From Hydractinia symbiolongicarpus (Eukaryota; Cnidaria; Hydrozoa; Anthoathecata; Hydractiniidae), in assembly GCF_029227915.1 (NCBI RefSeq), contig NC_079886.1:8186001-8246000 (forward strand): a DNA stretch of 60,000 nt. The letters run 5' to 3'. Of the stretch, positions 24,714 through 38,100 are shown piece after piece (positions within the stretch are counted from its first letter, which is position 1; the number at the start of each line of letters is the position of its first letter). A model generated the notes under the pieces. That model saw only the letters and a list, made by a program, of their open reading frames with translations, was not told the DNA's origin and ran no database searches. The translations under genes and the position numbers were made by a program.

Positions 24714-27700
24714 TAATTTTGTAACAGATTTGTCTTTGAGAACAATAACAAAATAATATGATGTCTAGTGAGGATGTTTACAACATGTTCAAGGGGAAAT
24801 TTGATTTAACTAATGATGCAATTCGGAATGAGAAATGAGTGAATAAAAGTGTTATAGTTAGTCATTCCAATTTTAATGGTTTACTAACGGTTGAGTTGGT
24901 ATTCTACAAGGCAAAGTATAGGCCGATCTTTAGACGTTTTTTAATAACTAACCTGGAATGACATTTTAGGATGTGAATGGTTCTAACAGTTCAAATTTGC
25001 TTCTCTATATTATTTTAAGCAACAATAGATTGAAAAATAATTTTAACAGCTGTCGATCTCTTCTTTTTAACTCAAGTGTCAGAAGTAAATATTTTAATCA
25101 CAAGTGACGTATTTAAATACTGAATATATATTGTTTTGCAAGTGGCATTGCCAGATGTAAGGATGCAAAATGTATTTGATTATCAAAGATGCATTGATTA
25201 TCGTATCAAATTCAGTACAAAACTCTTTTAGGTGTGAAATTGTACTAACTATTCTAATTGATCAGAAGTTTTAAACATGGTAGAAAACAATAAATTAAAA
25301 ACGTAAAATTTTAGTATTTTTAAGGAAACCTCTTCAATGGGCCAGTCATTACGAAGCCTCTTATTGACAGTAATTGAGCATTTCTTAGCTGTTGTATATC
25401 ATCGATAATTTATTTTAATTTTGCGAAAGAGACAGATTTTTTAAGCTTCACTAGTCTGACATTTCACTTAAATATCACCCTTAGCCTTGGTGTCCGCAAA
25501 GCATCAACCATGCCTTCAATATTGAAATATTAGCGGGTAACACAGACTAAATTGATTACAAAGGTTAAAGTTGAAAGCAAAAAGATATAATTAGAAACGA
25601 CAAATAAATCGGATTAATTTTGTCAAATTTTAATCAAAACTTCATTCTCAAGAAAAAACATATATTCGTGAAATAATGCAAGAAAAAACATTTTATCTTA
25701 TTGTCAACTGAAGGGCTAATTCTACGAGTGATATTTCAATCAAAAATTTCAACTAGCCAAATTTCTGGTAGAAAATAAAATAAATACGTCCGGTTTTTAT
25801 TCATAACTAAATACTTTTGCTAGCGTCATCGAATGCTAATGCAAGGAAGAAATAATATAAACGGCGTGTTTATTGTGTACTATTGTTTATTTTCTTCCTG
25901 CTTTTTATATGAAATAGAATGTTGATGTTATTTCTTCTTGTATATATTAACATAAAGAACACACTTTTTGAGAAGTAAAGGGATATTTTGTCTATTTTTT
26001 ATGGAGCAAACGACATCTGTTAGAAATTTTTTTACATTATCGCGATCATTCTCTAAAAGCCGGAAAATGAAAAAAATTTTAAAAGAATCTTAAAAATTAC
26101 CAAAGCGCATTGTCAAATTGTAAATTCCATAAAAAAATAAATAAAGGTTAATGGATTAAAAAAAACTAATACACGACAATCTTCCCACTGAAAGGAAGTT
26201 TCAAGGAAAAGGGGTCTTAATTAAAGCTGCATTTTCCTCAAACAAATTCCAGAGGCTTTTTCTCTTATTTTTTTTGCATTCAAAGTCCAAAAGAAAAAAT
26301 ATTTTTGTCCAATTATTATGCGTCTAAATTACTGCCTACATTTCTACTACAGAATCTTTGGGACGTACGACAATTTAAATAAAACTGTAAAAAATCATTG
26401 TCTTCTTCTAAGGAAACTATTGCATATTCCATTCACGCAGGAAGAAATAATGATTTCGTAGTATTTCTGATCTTTTTGTCGCACAATGTTTAGAAAAAGA
26501 GAAAATTTAGTTATAGAATGAGCAATACAAAACCACATAAATAATCATAAAAATGCATTCTCAAAGGCGACAGTCTACTTTGATCGCAAAACACGAAGTA
26601 CTGAACGCTGTGAGGTTGTCTGTCCAAACACAATGTCCAATGGAAATAGAAATGCGCACTAAAATACAAAATGGTGGCGATTCATGCAAATTTATTGATC
26701 AAAATCATGAACCTGCGTTAATTTACACTGCAGCACTCCCCCCCCCCCTACAGCGGTCTGAAAAAAGTCAAAATGATTTTGACTTTTAAGAACGATCACC
26801 GAGTGCGAAAGCGTTTATAAGTATTGCGCAGTATTGAAGGCTTTAATACGTGTGTCTGGAACTGTCGTGCTTAATGATTGAACTGGACCTCAGTCTAAAC
26901 GCGCTTAAAAACTTTATCAATATAATAACTTCTATTTTATTATTTGATTCACTGTGGTTTGAGTTGCTTATTCCATTTGAAAGGAGATAATAACATTCTT
27001 TTAAAAGGAAAAAAAGGAAATCAAAGAAATAATCAAGCAAACAAGGATATAATAGCTTTTATTCATAATACATATAAATTTGCATTGACTTTTGCATTAA
27101 ATAATGTTCTCTGAAGGTCATATAATATTTACTTTTTTTTCATATTTTATATTTGATAGGTTCGTTGTAATTATTTTTAGATTATTGTGCAAGTGGCTCT
27201 TTCCGACACACAAATACAAAATGCATTTGCCTGCCAAAAATGCACACAGTGTGTGTATGAAATGTATTTCCTTTAGCTTGGCCTGTGTCACTAAACACGA
27301 GGCTATTACATTTTAAATTATGTCTGGATAATGGCACTTTTTCTTAATCGCCAAAAGTTAATCACAATAAATGACATGACAGATGAGAGATGTGAAAAGC
27401 TGCTTTAATAGGGATTGGAAATATAATATCTTATATATTCACGACCAATTTTAAAAAGCAAATAATATTCCTATATTATGACTTCTTTCATAGACATATA
27501 TGTTTTTGTGCCAGAAGCATGTAAATCGTTTAGCTTCGGGACCGCTGAATAGGACAACGGAAAGTTATGATGAAACTTGCAACCTTGTTAATAACAGTTG
27601 ACTTTTCTAACCACATTGCTAATTAAATGTAGCAAATGCGAATATGCTCTAATAATACAAATGAGCTGGCATACCATGGTGGAATGAAACTCTCTTTTGA

Positions 27701-30700
27701 TTATCAAAGAACCACGGAAAAATATTTATCAAATTTCATCAGTAATAATAGAATTCAAACTACTAAGACGGTGGACCTGTTCTAAAGCTTACAAATACCA
27801 CATTCACAAAATATGCGTTTGTAATTTGACAATGATGATATTGGGCAAGAAAAGTTAAAATTATTAATAATTAAAATTATAGAAGAAAATTTGTTAATAT
27901 CCGCTGTTCCGTAAGCGTTTAAAATAGATACAGAAAATTGCTGCGTAACGGTAACACAGGTTTGTATTTTCAGAAGATTAATTGCACAACGAACTAATTT
28001 AAAAAAATATTTATATTTTAATTTTTTAGTTTCCTATATAAAGGCACCAGCAAGGAAAATAAACAACTACTTGAAATTTCTCTTTCTTTTTCAATTTCTC
28101 TATGTATACATGTACCCCACATGTATACATTTGTTTGATATTTTTAGTCAGTTATGATAGAGTTTTGAGTAATATTAAATAAGGCAAATTTTAGAACTTG
28201 TTTCTGTCAATTGATATCTCCTTCCACTAAAGCAGAGTTTAGCGGTAAAATGTGTTCTTATTACTTTTCCCGTCTTTGAGTGAGCACTGTCTCATTGTTG
28301 TTGTTCTTATATGTTCGAGTCGTTACTTTTATTAATTCTGCTATGTCACTAAATTGAGTTACTAAAAAGCAGAAAAGTAAGGATGGATATATTTGTCTTA
28401 TCTATAAGATACGAATGTCAGTTGAACGACTCCAATATCCTGGCGTTCGCAGGCGCTGCGAGAAATATTTTAATTATCAGTTAATCTCTTCTCGTGCGCG
28501 TTAGCCTGTTACTAATAATTCCTTAAAATTAAGTCCACTGATCAAAAGTCCAATTATATTTACTTTTTGCGATCATGCTAAAAAAGTCTAAAACATAACT
28601 TCCAAAAGATAATTATGCATACGAAAATCTTCGTCATGAGCATAGGTTGAGCAAGCATGGGGAGGGGAGCATAGGACATTTTAGGCTACACAATGGACGA
28701 GATGAAAATAGAAAAAGCAGTAGCCTTCAATTATATTTGCGTGAGGGCATATTTAGAATTCAAAAAGAGTTTAGGCCGATATCGTAAATTGGACTGACAT
28801 ATTTTCTACTTAATGGTGGGATATTTTTTTTAAAGAAAAAACATTTCGTGTCAAATCTTAAAGTGGAATTTAAATTACCGACAAATTAGACAAAAAAAAA
28901 ACACATACGAAGCAATTTATTGCGCCACGTCTGAAAATCTAATAGCTTTCTTATTAAAAACAGGATACTGTAAGGAATGCGAGATACCACACAATTTGAA
29001 ATCAGCATTGAGAACGTAGATGAAAAAAATCTTACCTTTGCTAGTCTTTTGTGTTGAATATCCTTTGGTATAAAAATTTAGAGATGTTGTTTTTTGTAAT
29101 GACAACAATAAGAACAACCAATTTCCTGTAATTAGAAAGATATTTGAAATTACCCAACGTTACGTCACTACTGAAGATTTTAACTTGCGCAAATTGTTAT
29201 GTTGCTTCTCTGATTGTACTATTGTACGCTTTTGACATTTCCTTTGTTTATTTGTCTACGTATTTTTTATGTTTTCTGTTTAAGTTTTTAGTCAAATTGG
29301 TGACCATTTGTCACCAATTTGACTAAGAAAAGTCGTTCTAACCTAAAGAAAGCGTGACTCTTTTTTTGTGCCAAAAAAATGAATAATCTTCTAAGGTTGA
29401 GTTAAAATAAAATTACTCAGATTATTCGTGTTGGTGCCCGCGAGTAGCAAAATTCATCGTCTCTCTAAAGGCTGCGACATTTTTGCGCTTTGGTAAAATA
29501 ATCTAACTTGTCCCAATGTATATGCATAAGATTGTAACTAAATAGCTAGCCCGCTGTATTAATGGTGTTCTGTTAAAAAAGAATTTTGTTCAGCTTGGCA
29601 TAATTCCTCTTATTTGTGTTATATTTAACAATCTGATTCCATTATTAAAGGACCACTGTGTTACATAAAAGTAGGATTTTTAGATGGTCTTTCCCATGAT
29701 AAATGTAAAAAGTTAGGTAGCTACACTTGGGTGAAAGTCTAAAGTTTGTTGATAAAACGAAATGTATTCTGAGCATGTTGAAGAACATTCTCGGTAACTT
29801 GTAACACTTTTGCAATGGGTAAATACCGCTTACAATTAATTTTAAAACTTTTACGAAAAGTTATTCTGAAATGTGGAAAATTTTGGGTAACATTTTGTGC
29901 TGGGACTGCTACAGTAGGCTATACATTGTGTTTCTATTTAAACTATTGCGCTTAAGTTCATAAACTAAGGAAGGTAATTTTCATCTATACTTAAATTGGT
30001 GTCAAACGCTGGGTTAGTCAGCTACTCACCTTATTTAAAACATATTGTCTGTATTTGCACAAATATATATTCTGGCTAAGGATAAACTAAGTAGCAAATG
30101 CCAAGTATTAGTGTTGACTTTGTTATGGCAGGCAAATTTCGATAGCTAGCGACTGGTATTGTTAACAACAAGAAGGAAAATATGTGGGCGAATGCATTGT
30201 TCTTGTAGCAGGGAGTTAAAAAATTGTCTCATCCTAACCCAAACGTTATGCTTTTGTAATTTTTTTTTAATCAACACACTTTAATGGTATTAGAAAAAAA
30301 CTACATAGGTGTGGACCTACAATTAGAAAAGTCAGTTTTGGATGTTACACAGGTTAATAAAAATGTTGGAATGGAAACATATAAATTTTGAAAATTCGGA
30401 CAATAATAGACAGTGCTTTTTTTAATCATTTAAATTCTTGTCGTCAACCCAATGACATCAACAAAATGATGCATTATGATTTACCTGAACTTGAGGTAAA
30501 TTATAATGAATTACTTTGAACTTCTTCAAAAAAGTGCGGTATTACCTGTGCTGGAAATAATACATCAGTTATTGACACAGTTATTGACACACCGATAAAT
30601 AGAACATTTTATTACTGAAAGAGGCACTGTAAATTAAAAAAACATAGGCCTATTCTAAATAACAGACTGAAAGCATTCTAGGGAACATTTCTTATTTTCT

Positions 30701-30959
30701 TAATTCTATTTTGTTTCTATTTTGTCACTAATTGGTTATTACTTTTTATTACTTTTACTGTATTTTTAAGCGAACCTTGTTAGTAGATTTTTAGTTTCCT
30801 GAAAGTTGTATACGTTGTTGTACGAAATATAGCTTTTTAAAAAAGTTGTTTTCATCTCGTTGCTTTGAATATCGAGTACGGATGAATTTATTCAGACTAA
30901 GTTCTTTCTATATTGGTTAAAATTATCAGCTGATATGGTTTTATAACTTACATAAGTAT
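24714..30959 (+). repeat. Young segmental duplication, member B
   Basis: Near-identical partner of 12068-20724. The left junction (about 24706-24714) joins sequence like U3 33190 to sequence like U1 12068. The right junction at 30959/30960 joins the unit end to sequence like 23150. B has the empty site for the LINE at 26829-26840. The join between the two member-A parts is therefore a check on the LINE boundaries. Confidence 0.85.
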
Positions 30960-31461
30960 AGTAGTTTTTCATAAGAAATAAAAGACATCTCGTTTCAATT
31001 GAAAGTTTGTCATAGGCAATAACAAAAATTGCTCCCATGGATAAAAATAAATAGAGAAAAAAGAAAAAAAGTATTTAACGTCACAAAAAGACTGGTTCAT
31101 TGCTTAAGCACTCCAAAAAGAGTTAAATAAATTCACAACAATTACAACTTGATCTGTTTGTTATCAAGGCGTTCAAAAAGCACGTATACAAATAAATCAA
31201 ACAAAATAAACATAGCAGTCGCTTCGGTTGTATGAGCATGTTTCACAGTATCTCAGGAGTTGCATTTAATCTCGTGTGGACTTTTATTTCCTGAGATAAG
31301 TAGTGATCGTTATTTGATTAAGCAGTTTGCCTATATACTGAAAATCAATTTAGTATTAGCAACCAAAATAGTTAACTTTTATTTTTTATATCTTCTTATA
31401 CTTTTATCGATTCTCTCGATATAGGGTCGAATTCTAAACGATTTCTTAATGACAACTTTAA

Positions 31462-32199
31462 CCCTATTCGGTCCGGGGTTTTTCGAACATACTATGACAT
31501 ACTACCCCCCCCCCCCCCCTCAATAACTTTTCATAGGGTTGTTCAAATTGAATCAAATTTGGCACACTTATAGTACGTCATAAAAGGAACAAAATGGCAG
31601 CAATAAATTTTTGCTTGCGTCAGCATATTTTCTGTGACGTCATCGGAAGCTGAAAATTTGGTAAAAATGCCACTATCTGCTTATAATGTAATTACTTTTG
31701 TTCCAGAGCGAATTTTTGTATTTTGTTTAAAGTTTCTAAAAGCTAAATAAAATTTATTTAACATATTTTCCGGTTTTTACATGAATCGCATAAAAAATTG
31801 CCAAACATTGCCTGAAAATCCGGTTTTTTCCGATTTTCGGGGAAAATCCGACAAAATCGGGAAATCGGATTAATCACGTGTCCAAATTATACAAAATGAT
31901 TCTTCTTAATAAAACAAAGTGGTGTTGTATGTTTCAATTTCTAAGAATAATCCTAACAGGAGTTATTAAATTTTCCCCATTATAAGGATTTCATAGAGAT
32001 TTTTAGGGGTAGCTTCCAGTAATGGCCAATATCAAAGACTCTGAAAGGTATGGGGCCTAAAGATTTGGCAAGCAGGTGTCTAATAGATAAATATTGAAAC
32101 TCAATATGTTTCATAGCGCCATATAACATAGCAATAAGGAGTTATTAAAAAAAACCGTTAGGGGGGAGGGCGGAATCCGCCCCTCCGGACCGATTAGGG
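31462..32199. mobile_element. MITE with TTAA target duplication, 738 bp
   Basis: Flanked by TTAA on both sides (31458-31461 and 32200-32203). The inverted ends are CCCTATTCGGTCCGGGG and, reversed from the right, CCCTAATCGGTCCGGAGG. The sister copy U2 near 23672-23682 has the empty site CTTTAAATTCACG. No open frame of note. It contains a long C run (about 31505-31518), a G-rich right subterminal stretch and one TGACGTCA. TTAA plus CCCT ends fit piggyBac-type or another TTAA-targeting superfamily; the helper is unknown. Confidence 0.9.
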
Positions 32200-35100
32200 T
32201 TAAATTCACGTAGTGTTTAATGAAGAAGACATCGGGATTAAAGTTAGAAGGGGAAGGTTTCGTAGCTTTAATCAAAAATTCAAGTCAAAATTAATTATTG
32301 CATGACTTAAAAGGGTTTCCATAGAAAACTAGAAAAAGTTACGGTTTGATCAAATATTCTTATCATCAAGAGGTTCCAATTAACACGGCATAAATTTAGT
32401 AACGGATTCTGAGTCGTTTGGGACCAACCTTGTCCCTAGAGCTTTTTTATATTGGGACGTTCCATTATAAAAAAAGACAATTTAATATAATTTAAGTCAG
32501 ATGCATTTCACTGAATTCTTCTTACTTACAAATGGCTAAGAGAGAGAGAGAGTTGCACATACTTTGTATAGTAGCAGTTAAACCAAACAACTGAACATTG
32601 CCTTATATATGATATGGTACCTTTCTGCGCCAGGATAAGCCTTGACGCCTTGATCAAGGAAAAACAATTTTAACATGAAGAACAGAAATTACAGCAATAA
32701 TTAACTATTAAATTTAGGTAGCGATTTGTTATGGCTGCTTCATAATATAGGCTTTCCTATTAGCTAACTAGCTAGCTAACTAATAGGATAACAAGTAAAA
32801 TTGGACCAAACAAAACTTGAAAAGCTTTCAATGGCTTACAAGGCTTACAAAGTTACCTGCCAAAGATAAATCAGCAAGGCAAGTAAATAGCTATTTAAGT
32901 TAAGTTGTATTAAAAAAGGGTCAGAAGGAAGAGAAGAGCGTTGTTCTTTCCTTCTCAGGTCAGGTAACTATAGGTTGAAAAAGTTTCGGAAAAGTGAGGC
33001 CCCGGGAAAGAAACAATGTACGACTTAAAGCTAGCTTCGTGTACAAAATGCACGACTCATTTACCCTTCTGTATCAAAAACACATTTTCATCGAATGTGT
33101 AAAAAAAAACGTCACCTCGAAACAATAATAAAAAATTTTGCAACAATGTTATGCTAGAAATATTAGTCAGGGCTTATAATAGTCTAAGAAAACTAATAGC
33201 CGGGGGAAAAATTAGTCACCATGTACTATAGCAGCTCAATTTTTGTGTCTTTTTTAGAAGGTAGTTACTAAGGGATGCATGTAATAAAGTATATTGCTTT
33301 GGTAATTTGATTACTTGTGCATCAGTCTTAATTATTAAATAAATGACACAATTAAGGATAGTTAATTCTTAAATTAATCATTACGAAATATCTAAACGCA
33401 GCAGTAAGTGTAAACGCTATAGTCTTTTCCTTTAACTAAACATAACCTGAGATAAGTTCCATTCATCGATAATTTTCACGATTCGAATTGTTGCAATAAA
33501 GTCAATATTGGGCAATAACATTTCCATACTTCCATAGTTTATTTTCATTCACTAAACTGAAATGAAGAGTAAGCAATTTAATGTAATTATCCTTTTTCTA
33601 ATTTGGTCTTTTATTTCTTGTTTTGTTTCCATTGAGGTCCCTGTTTACGTAGGTAGACATCGTATATCACCTTTTTATGATATAGATCCCACCCTGTCAA
33701 TTATTCTATAATAATATGTTATAATAATGGATAATAATTTCCTTTTGGTAATGACATTCCCGGAACAAAATAGTCTTGAAGGTTTTTTTGTGATTAAACA
33801 TTTTTAGCTAACGTAGAACTGACGAAACGATTTAACATCAACTGTCTTGGTGACAGTACCGTTACAATATTCTGTAATATTAAACAGGATAAATATCAAG
33901 TTTCTAGTAAAGATATTTTAGATAGGACTTCACCATTTGATTACTCAAATTTCACAATGTAGGAATTTCTTCCCTTTTCCCATACATTTTTCAAGAAAAA
34001 CACTTCGTGGTCTTAATTATGTCCATAATGTAAATAAAAAGTTCTTATTCTTAAGCAAAACATACTGGATATGGGATATCACTTTTCTGCATCAATTTTA
34101 ATCAGTATTCTATAATGATTCAATGAGTGGAAAAGTGCCTTATTAGTTATAAAAGACGCATTAAAAGACCTCGCAACTGGAACTTCACAACCACATGTAT
34201 ACACGTTTAAAACTAAACGAATTTTGGTAATTGTATGATGCAAATTGATTTAAAGCGCTGCACACACTCATGGAAATAACATAATATTGTTTAAACCCAC
34301 TTTTTATTCTCAATTAGGTTAGTTCAAAGTAATTTAGTTGAAATGTAACACTTTTCTCAACTTTCACTTTTCCTTTTGCAAAACGAATTATTTTCTAAGG
34401 ATGTGGCTTGTTAAAGTTTGGCCTGACAATTTTTAAATTCTCTTCAAATGTAAGCACAGAATAATAGTTAGGCTTTTTTATTATTGTGACAACCACATGA
34501 GACGATTTCTAAAATTGTGATTGTGTTGAACAAGTAGTTAAGTTAGCGCACGTCTCCTTCTTTGTTCATTTTTAAGGAGTGTATCTGCATGGCATCTAGG
34601 AATAGCAGCGGGCAAGATTTTCCTGGCTACAGGTAAATGTATTCAAACTTTATAACTTCAGAAAACATTAACTGAGGTTTCCTAACTTAGTTAAAGTGGA
34701 CTGGGTGTGAATAAACAATTGATGTGGCTATACGAGGGCACTATGCAGTCAAGCTATTCAAGCCGAATAGCCCAAACTAAGAAATTTGAACAGCTAAACG
34801 ATTGTTATAAATTCAAATTTTAACTCTCACAACATAGGAAAGATTTGACGAATATCATTATTGCTATAGGTTAAAACCTTAGTCCTATTTTTACAACCTT
34901 GGATTATATTTTTCATACAGATAAATATGTTATATTGATTAATACCCTCTTAAAAAGTTTTGCCAAAAGTTGTCAGATAGTCTTTTGAAATGTAGGACTC
35001 ATGATTTTTGATGATGGCATTGAGATCTACATAAGCGTTATTTTGTTCTTAAATGTAAATGTTATAAAATATCGTATGGCGTCATTACATGGTTTTTGCG

Positions 35101-38100
35101 TGACGCATTTCTTTTGAAAGTTAAAAAAAAAATTTGAAAAGTGATCCATTTTTATAGCCCACTACGTTTTACCTCCAACCAAATTTTGGGGAGTTGCGGA
35201 AGCTATTAACCGTAAGACATTACTGATTAACCAACTTGGTTTTATTGCAATTATGTTCTTAAGTTACATAATCATTTAAAAATATCGCCCTCAGTCATTG
35301 CACCGACCTCGCAAGCTCGCTCGGCACTTAGACCTTGGGACAATATTTTGCGGTACAGCCCGGGGTAATCGGTTATTATTGTATTATACCATACTAGCGG
35401 AAAATCTGTCGGTTAAAAGTGAGGAATTTCTTGGTACGTGACAAAAGTTTTAACTAGCAAAATATTTTCAATAAATATTTTCATGATATTAATGGCCGAC
35501 GAAAATTTTTATCCGACAAATTCTATCCCCAAAAAAGGATTTTTAAAATACTACATACTAATCTTTATTTCTTATGCCTGCTTTTAAACAGTACGCGTAA
35601 TATGTCTTGTACCTCATCGATGAAACATAATTCGGTTAAAAATGACTAATTTTTTGGTAAGTCATTACCGGTATCGATGAAATCAATGACAGGCGTATAG
35701 TTATTCCCGAGAAATATTTTTATCCAAAAAATTCTGTCCCAAGAGGGTTTTTTGCTAAATTCAAAAATTATTGGCTTTTTCATGAAATGCAACAACAAGT
35801 AGTCGTAATTGTAAAAATGGAGGTCACGTTTTAACGGAATGGAAACAAATGCTGATGACGAACTAACGTTAACTATGATAAATGAAACACTGTATTTTAA
35901 TTAATGATAGATGAAGAAGGAGAAAAAAACACATATTATTACAAAAATACCAGATATACTATGCCAAAATATTATTATTATAATTGACGAAAATTTTTAC
36001 CAGCGAAAATTTTTCACCAATAAAATTAAAGACCAACCGATTTAACACCGATAAAGAATTCAGCGCAGAAAGAATTACCAAGCAACTAAATTTTGGATAT
36101 AAAACTATAGTTAAATGTGTCAAACAGCAGAGCGAATTATTTTTTGACAATGCATTTAATTGTAAAGTTATCTCGCAAAACATTTTAAATGGTACTGGCG
36201 AAGTAAGATGAGCAAGACAACTGGGACGGTTTGATCACTCACATCTAACAAGAAAAAAATATCTTTAGCAAATTCTTTAGCATTTTTCGTCTATTCTGCT
36301 AGTCTCATAAAGAGAAAAGGCAAAAAGTACTAATGAAATTGCATATGAGAAAGACATTTTATTTACAAACATACCATACTTCTCCATAAGCCAACGTACA
36401 GCGTTAATATTACAAATAAGGTTTCCTAATGACTGATAGCAGAGGATTATTAACTAGCCGCACAGAAAGCTGTGAATTAAATGCAGACAGCTTATCCATA
36501 AATTCAGGCACATGAAATAATTCGGCCTGAGATTTGTTCAAAAATGTCCCTCCATTGATAAGAATTATGTGTAATATACTTTATTTGTTATGCCATTTTA
36601 CTCAAACTTAAGGTGTTATGTCAAATTGCATTTTGAGTTTATAAAACACTTATAACAACTATTCAACTTAAAAAAAAATTTGGGACAACTAAGGTTACCC
36701 TTGATGAGTTCTTGTCAATGTGTTGTCTGGATATTCTTATTCTTTGTTGTAACAAAATGTTACGTATCAGCCATAGTAAAAAAATGGGTGGAAAAAATTT
36801 CACATTACGTTCTGGCGAAGAACGGGAAATGGAGCGGGAATAAAATGTTAGAGCGTAAATGCATTCCTTTTGCTCAAGGATACTAAAAAAATAAGACAAG
36901 CAAAAGCACCTCCAACAGAATTTGCGTGAGAACAGGAGCTCCACTAATAAGGTCAGATACGCAACGTTCTAAACTTTCCAAAAGTGTTTTAGCTGCAAAT
37001 AAAGCACTTTGAAATGCCGCATGCATCTTATAACACATGTACAGTGGACATAAAATGGAAAAAAAGAATATAGTTCCTTGAAAATACGTTACATTCAACA
37101 ATACGTTTATCTATGTAATCGATAAGGAAACAGAGAAATAAGGAGAGTATTTAAACACGGGCTGTACTTCCTTGTTTTGAAGATTATAAATAAAACAATG
37201 TTGGAACAAAATCAGCATCAAAATAAAAATGTTAATTACAATTTTTATTACTTTACTCTAAGAAAGAGAAATCCTGTTCTAACGGTTTTTTTAAATTGAG
37301 TAAACAGATTACAACTACTCATTAGACCGGCTTCCTCAAAGCATTATAAAAAGTGTTCCTGTAAGTGGAAAAAGAAGACCCATTCCTTATCAAATATTTA
37401 AATAACGAATTATGATTTCCCTTTAATGTGTATTATCATCTTAAACGGACATTTTATATAATTTTGAAAGAGATTTGTCTTTGAGAATAATAACAAGATA
37501 ATGCGATGTCTGGTAAGGATGTTTACAACACGTTCGAGGGGAAATTGGATGTAGCGAATGATGTAATTCAGAATGAAACATGAGTGAATGGAAAAGTTAT
37601 AGTTAGTCATATCAATTTTAACGGTCTATTAAACTTTGAACTAGTCTTCTATGATATAGGCCGATCTCAAGACGCTTTTTCAGCCACTAGCCATAAACAT
37701 GTTTATTCTTTTAACACTATTTCAATAAAATTTGTTTCTGTGCGTTATTTCAAGCAAAAATAAAATCAAAAGTAATTTTAACCGGTTTTACTTTTTTTAA
37801 CACATCAATTTTTTGCGTGCCAAATTTAACAAGGCTTTGCTTTAATCAAAATAGGTGACTCTTTCAAGTATTATGTATTTATCAACCGACTGGTCTTTGG
37901 CTCAAACCCACACCGAGTCATGCCAGAGACTATAAAAGTATGAATCAATACCTTCTGTTTAACGTTTAGCATGAAAACAGGATTGATTTGTTAGGACATG
38001 TCAAGTGGGGAGGCTTTTGTGCTTACATGCATTCCGTAGCTCAAATGGGAGATTTAAGTACACCACAACCTCCTCCGCAGGACCCTCATTACTCAGCTGT

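Larger units (their letters stand above)
20720..30959 (+). repeat. Array copy U2 (short; Helitron inside; carries young duplicate)
   Basis: About 10.2 kb. It opens with the usual unit start, is interrupted by a Helitron at 20871-22882, then follows the unit as far as about 24706. It then jumps to sequence equivalent to U1 position 12068, so about 3.9 kb (equivalent to U1 about 8150-12067) is missing. It ends at 30959, where duplicate B joins sequence homologous to 23150. I see no gene. The open frames at 23420-23653, 23746-23931, 26553-26789, 26843-27040, 27104-27316, 28917-29117 and 29144-29326 look like chance frames. Confidence 0.75.

Noticed and set aside
18914-29326. Near-identical 60-codon frames at 18914-19096 and 29144-29326 with hydrophobic stretches
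   Set aside because: They fall in the young duplicate pair, so similarity is expected without selection. No ATG start is seen, and the frame is not kept in U3 or U4.
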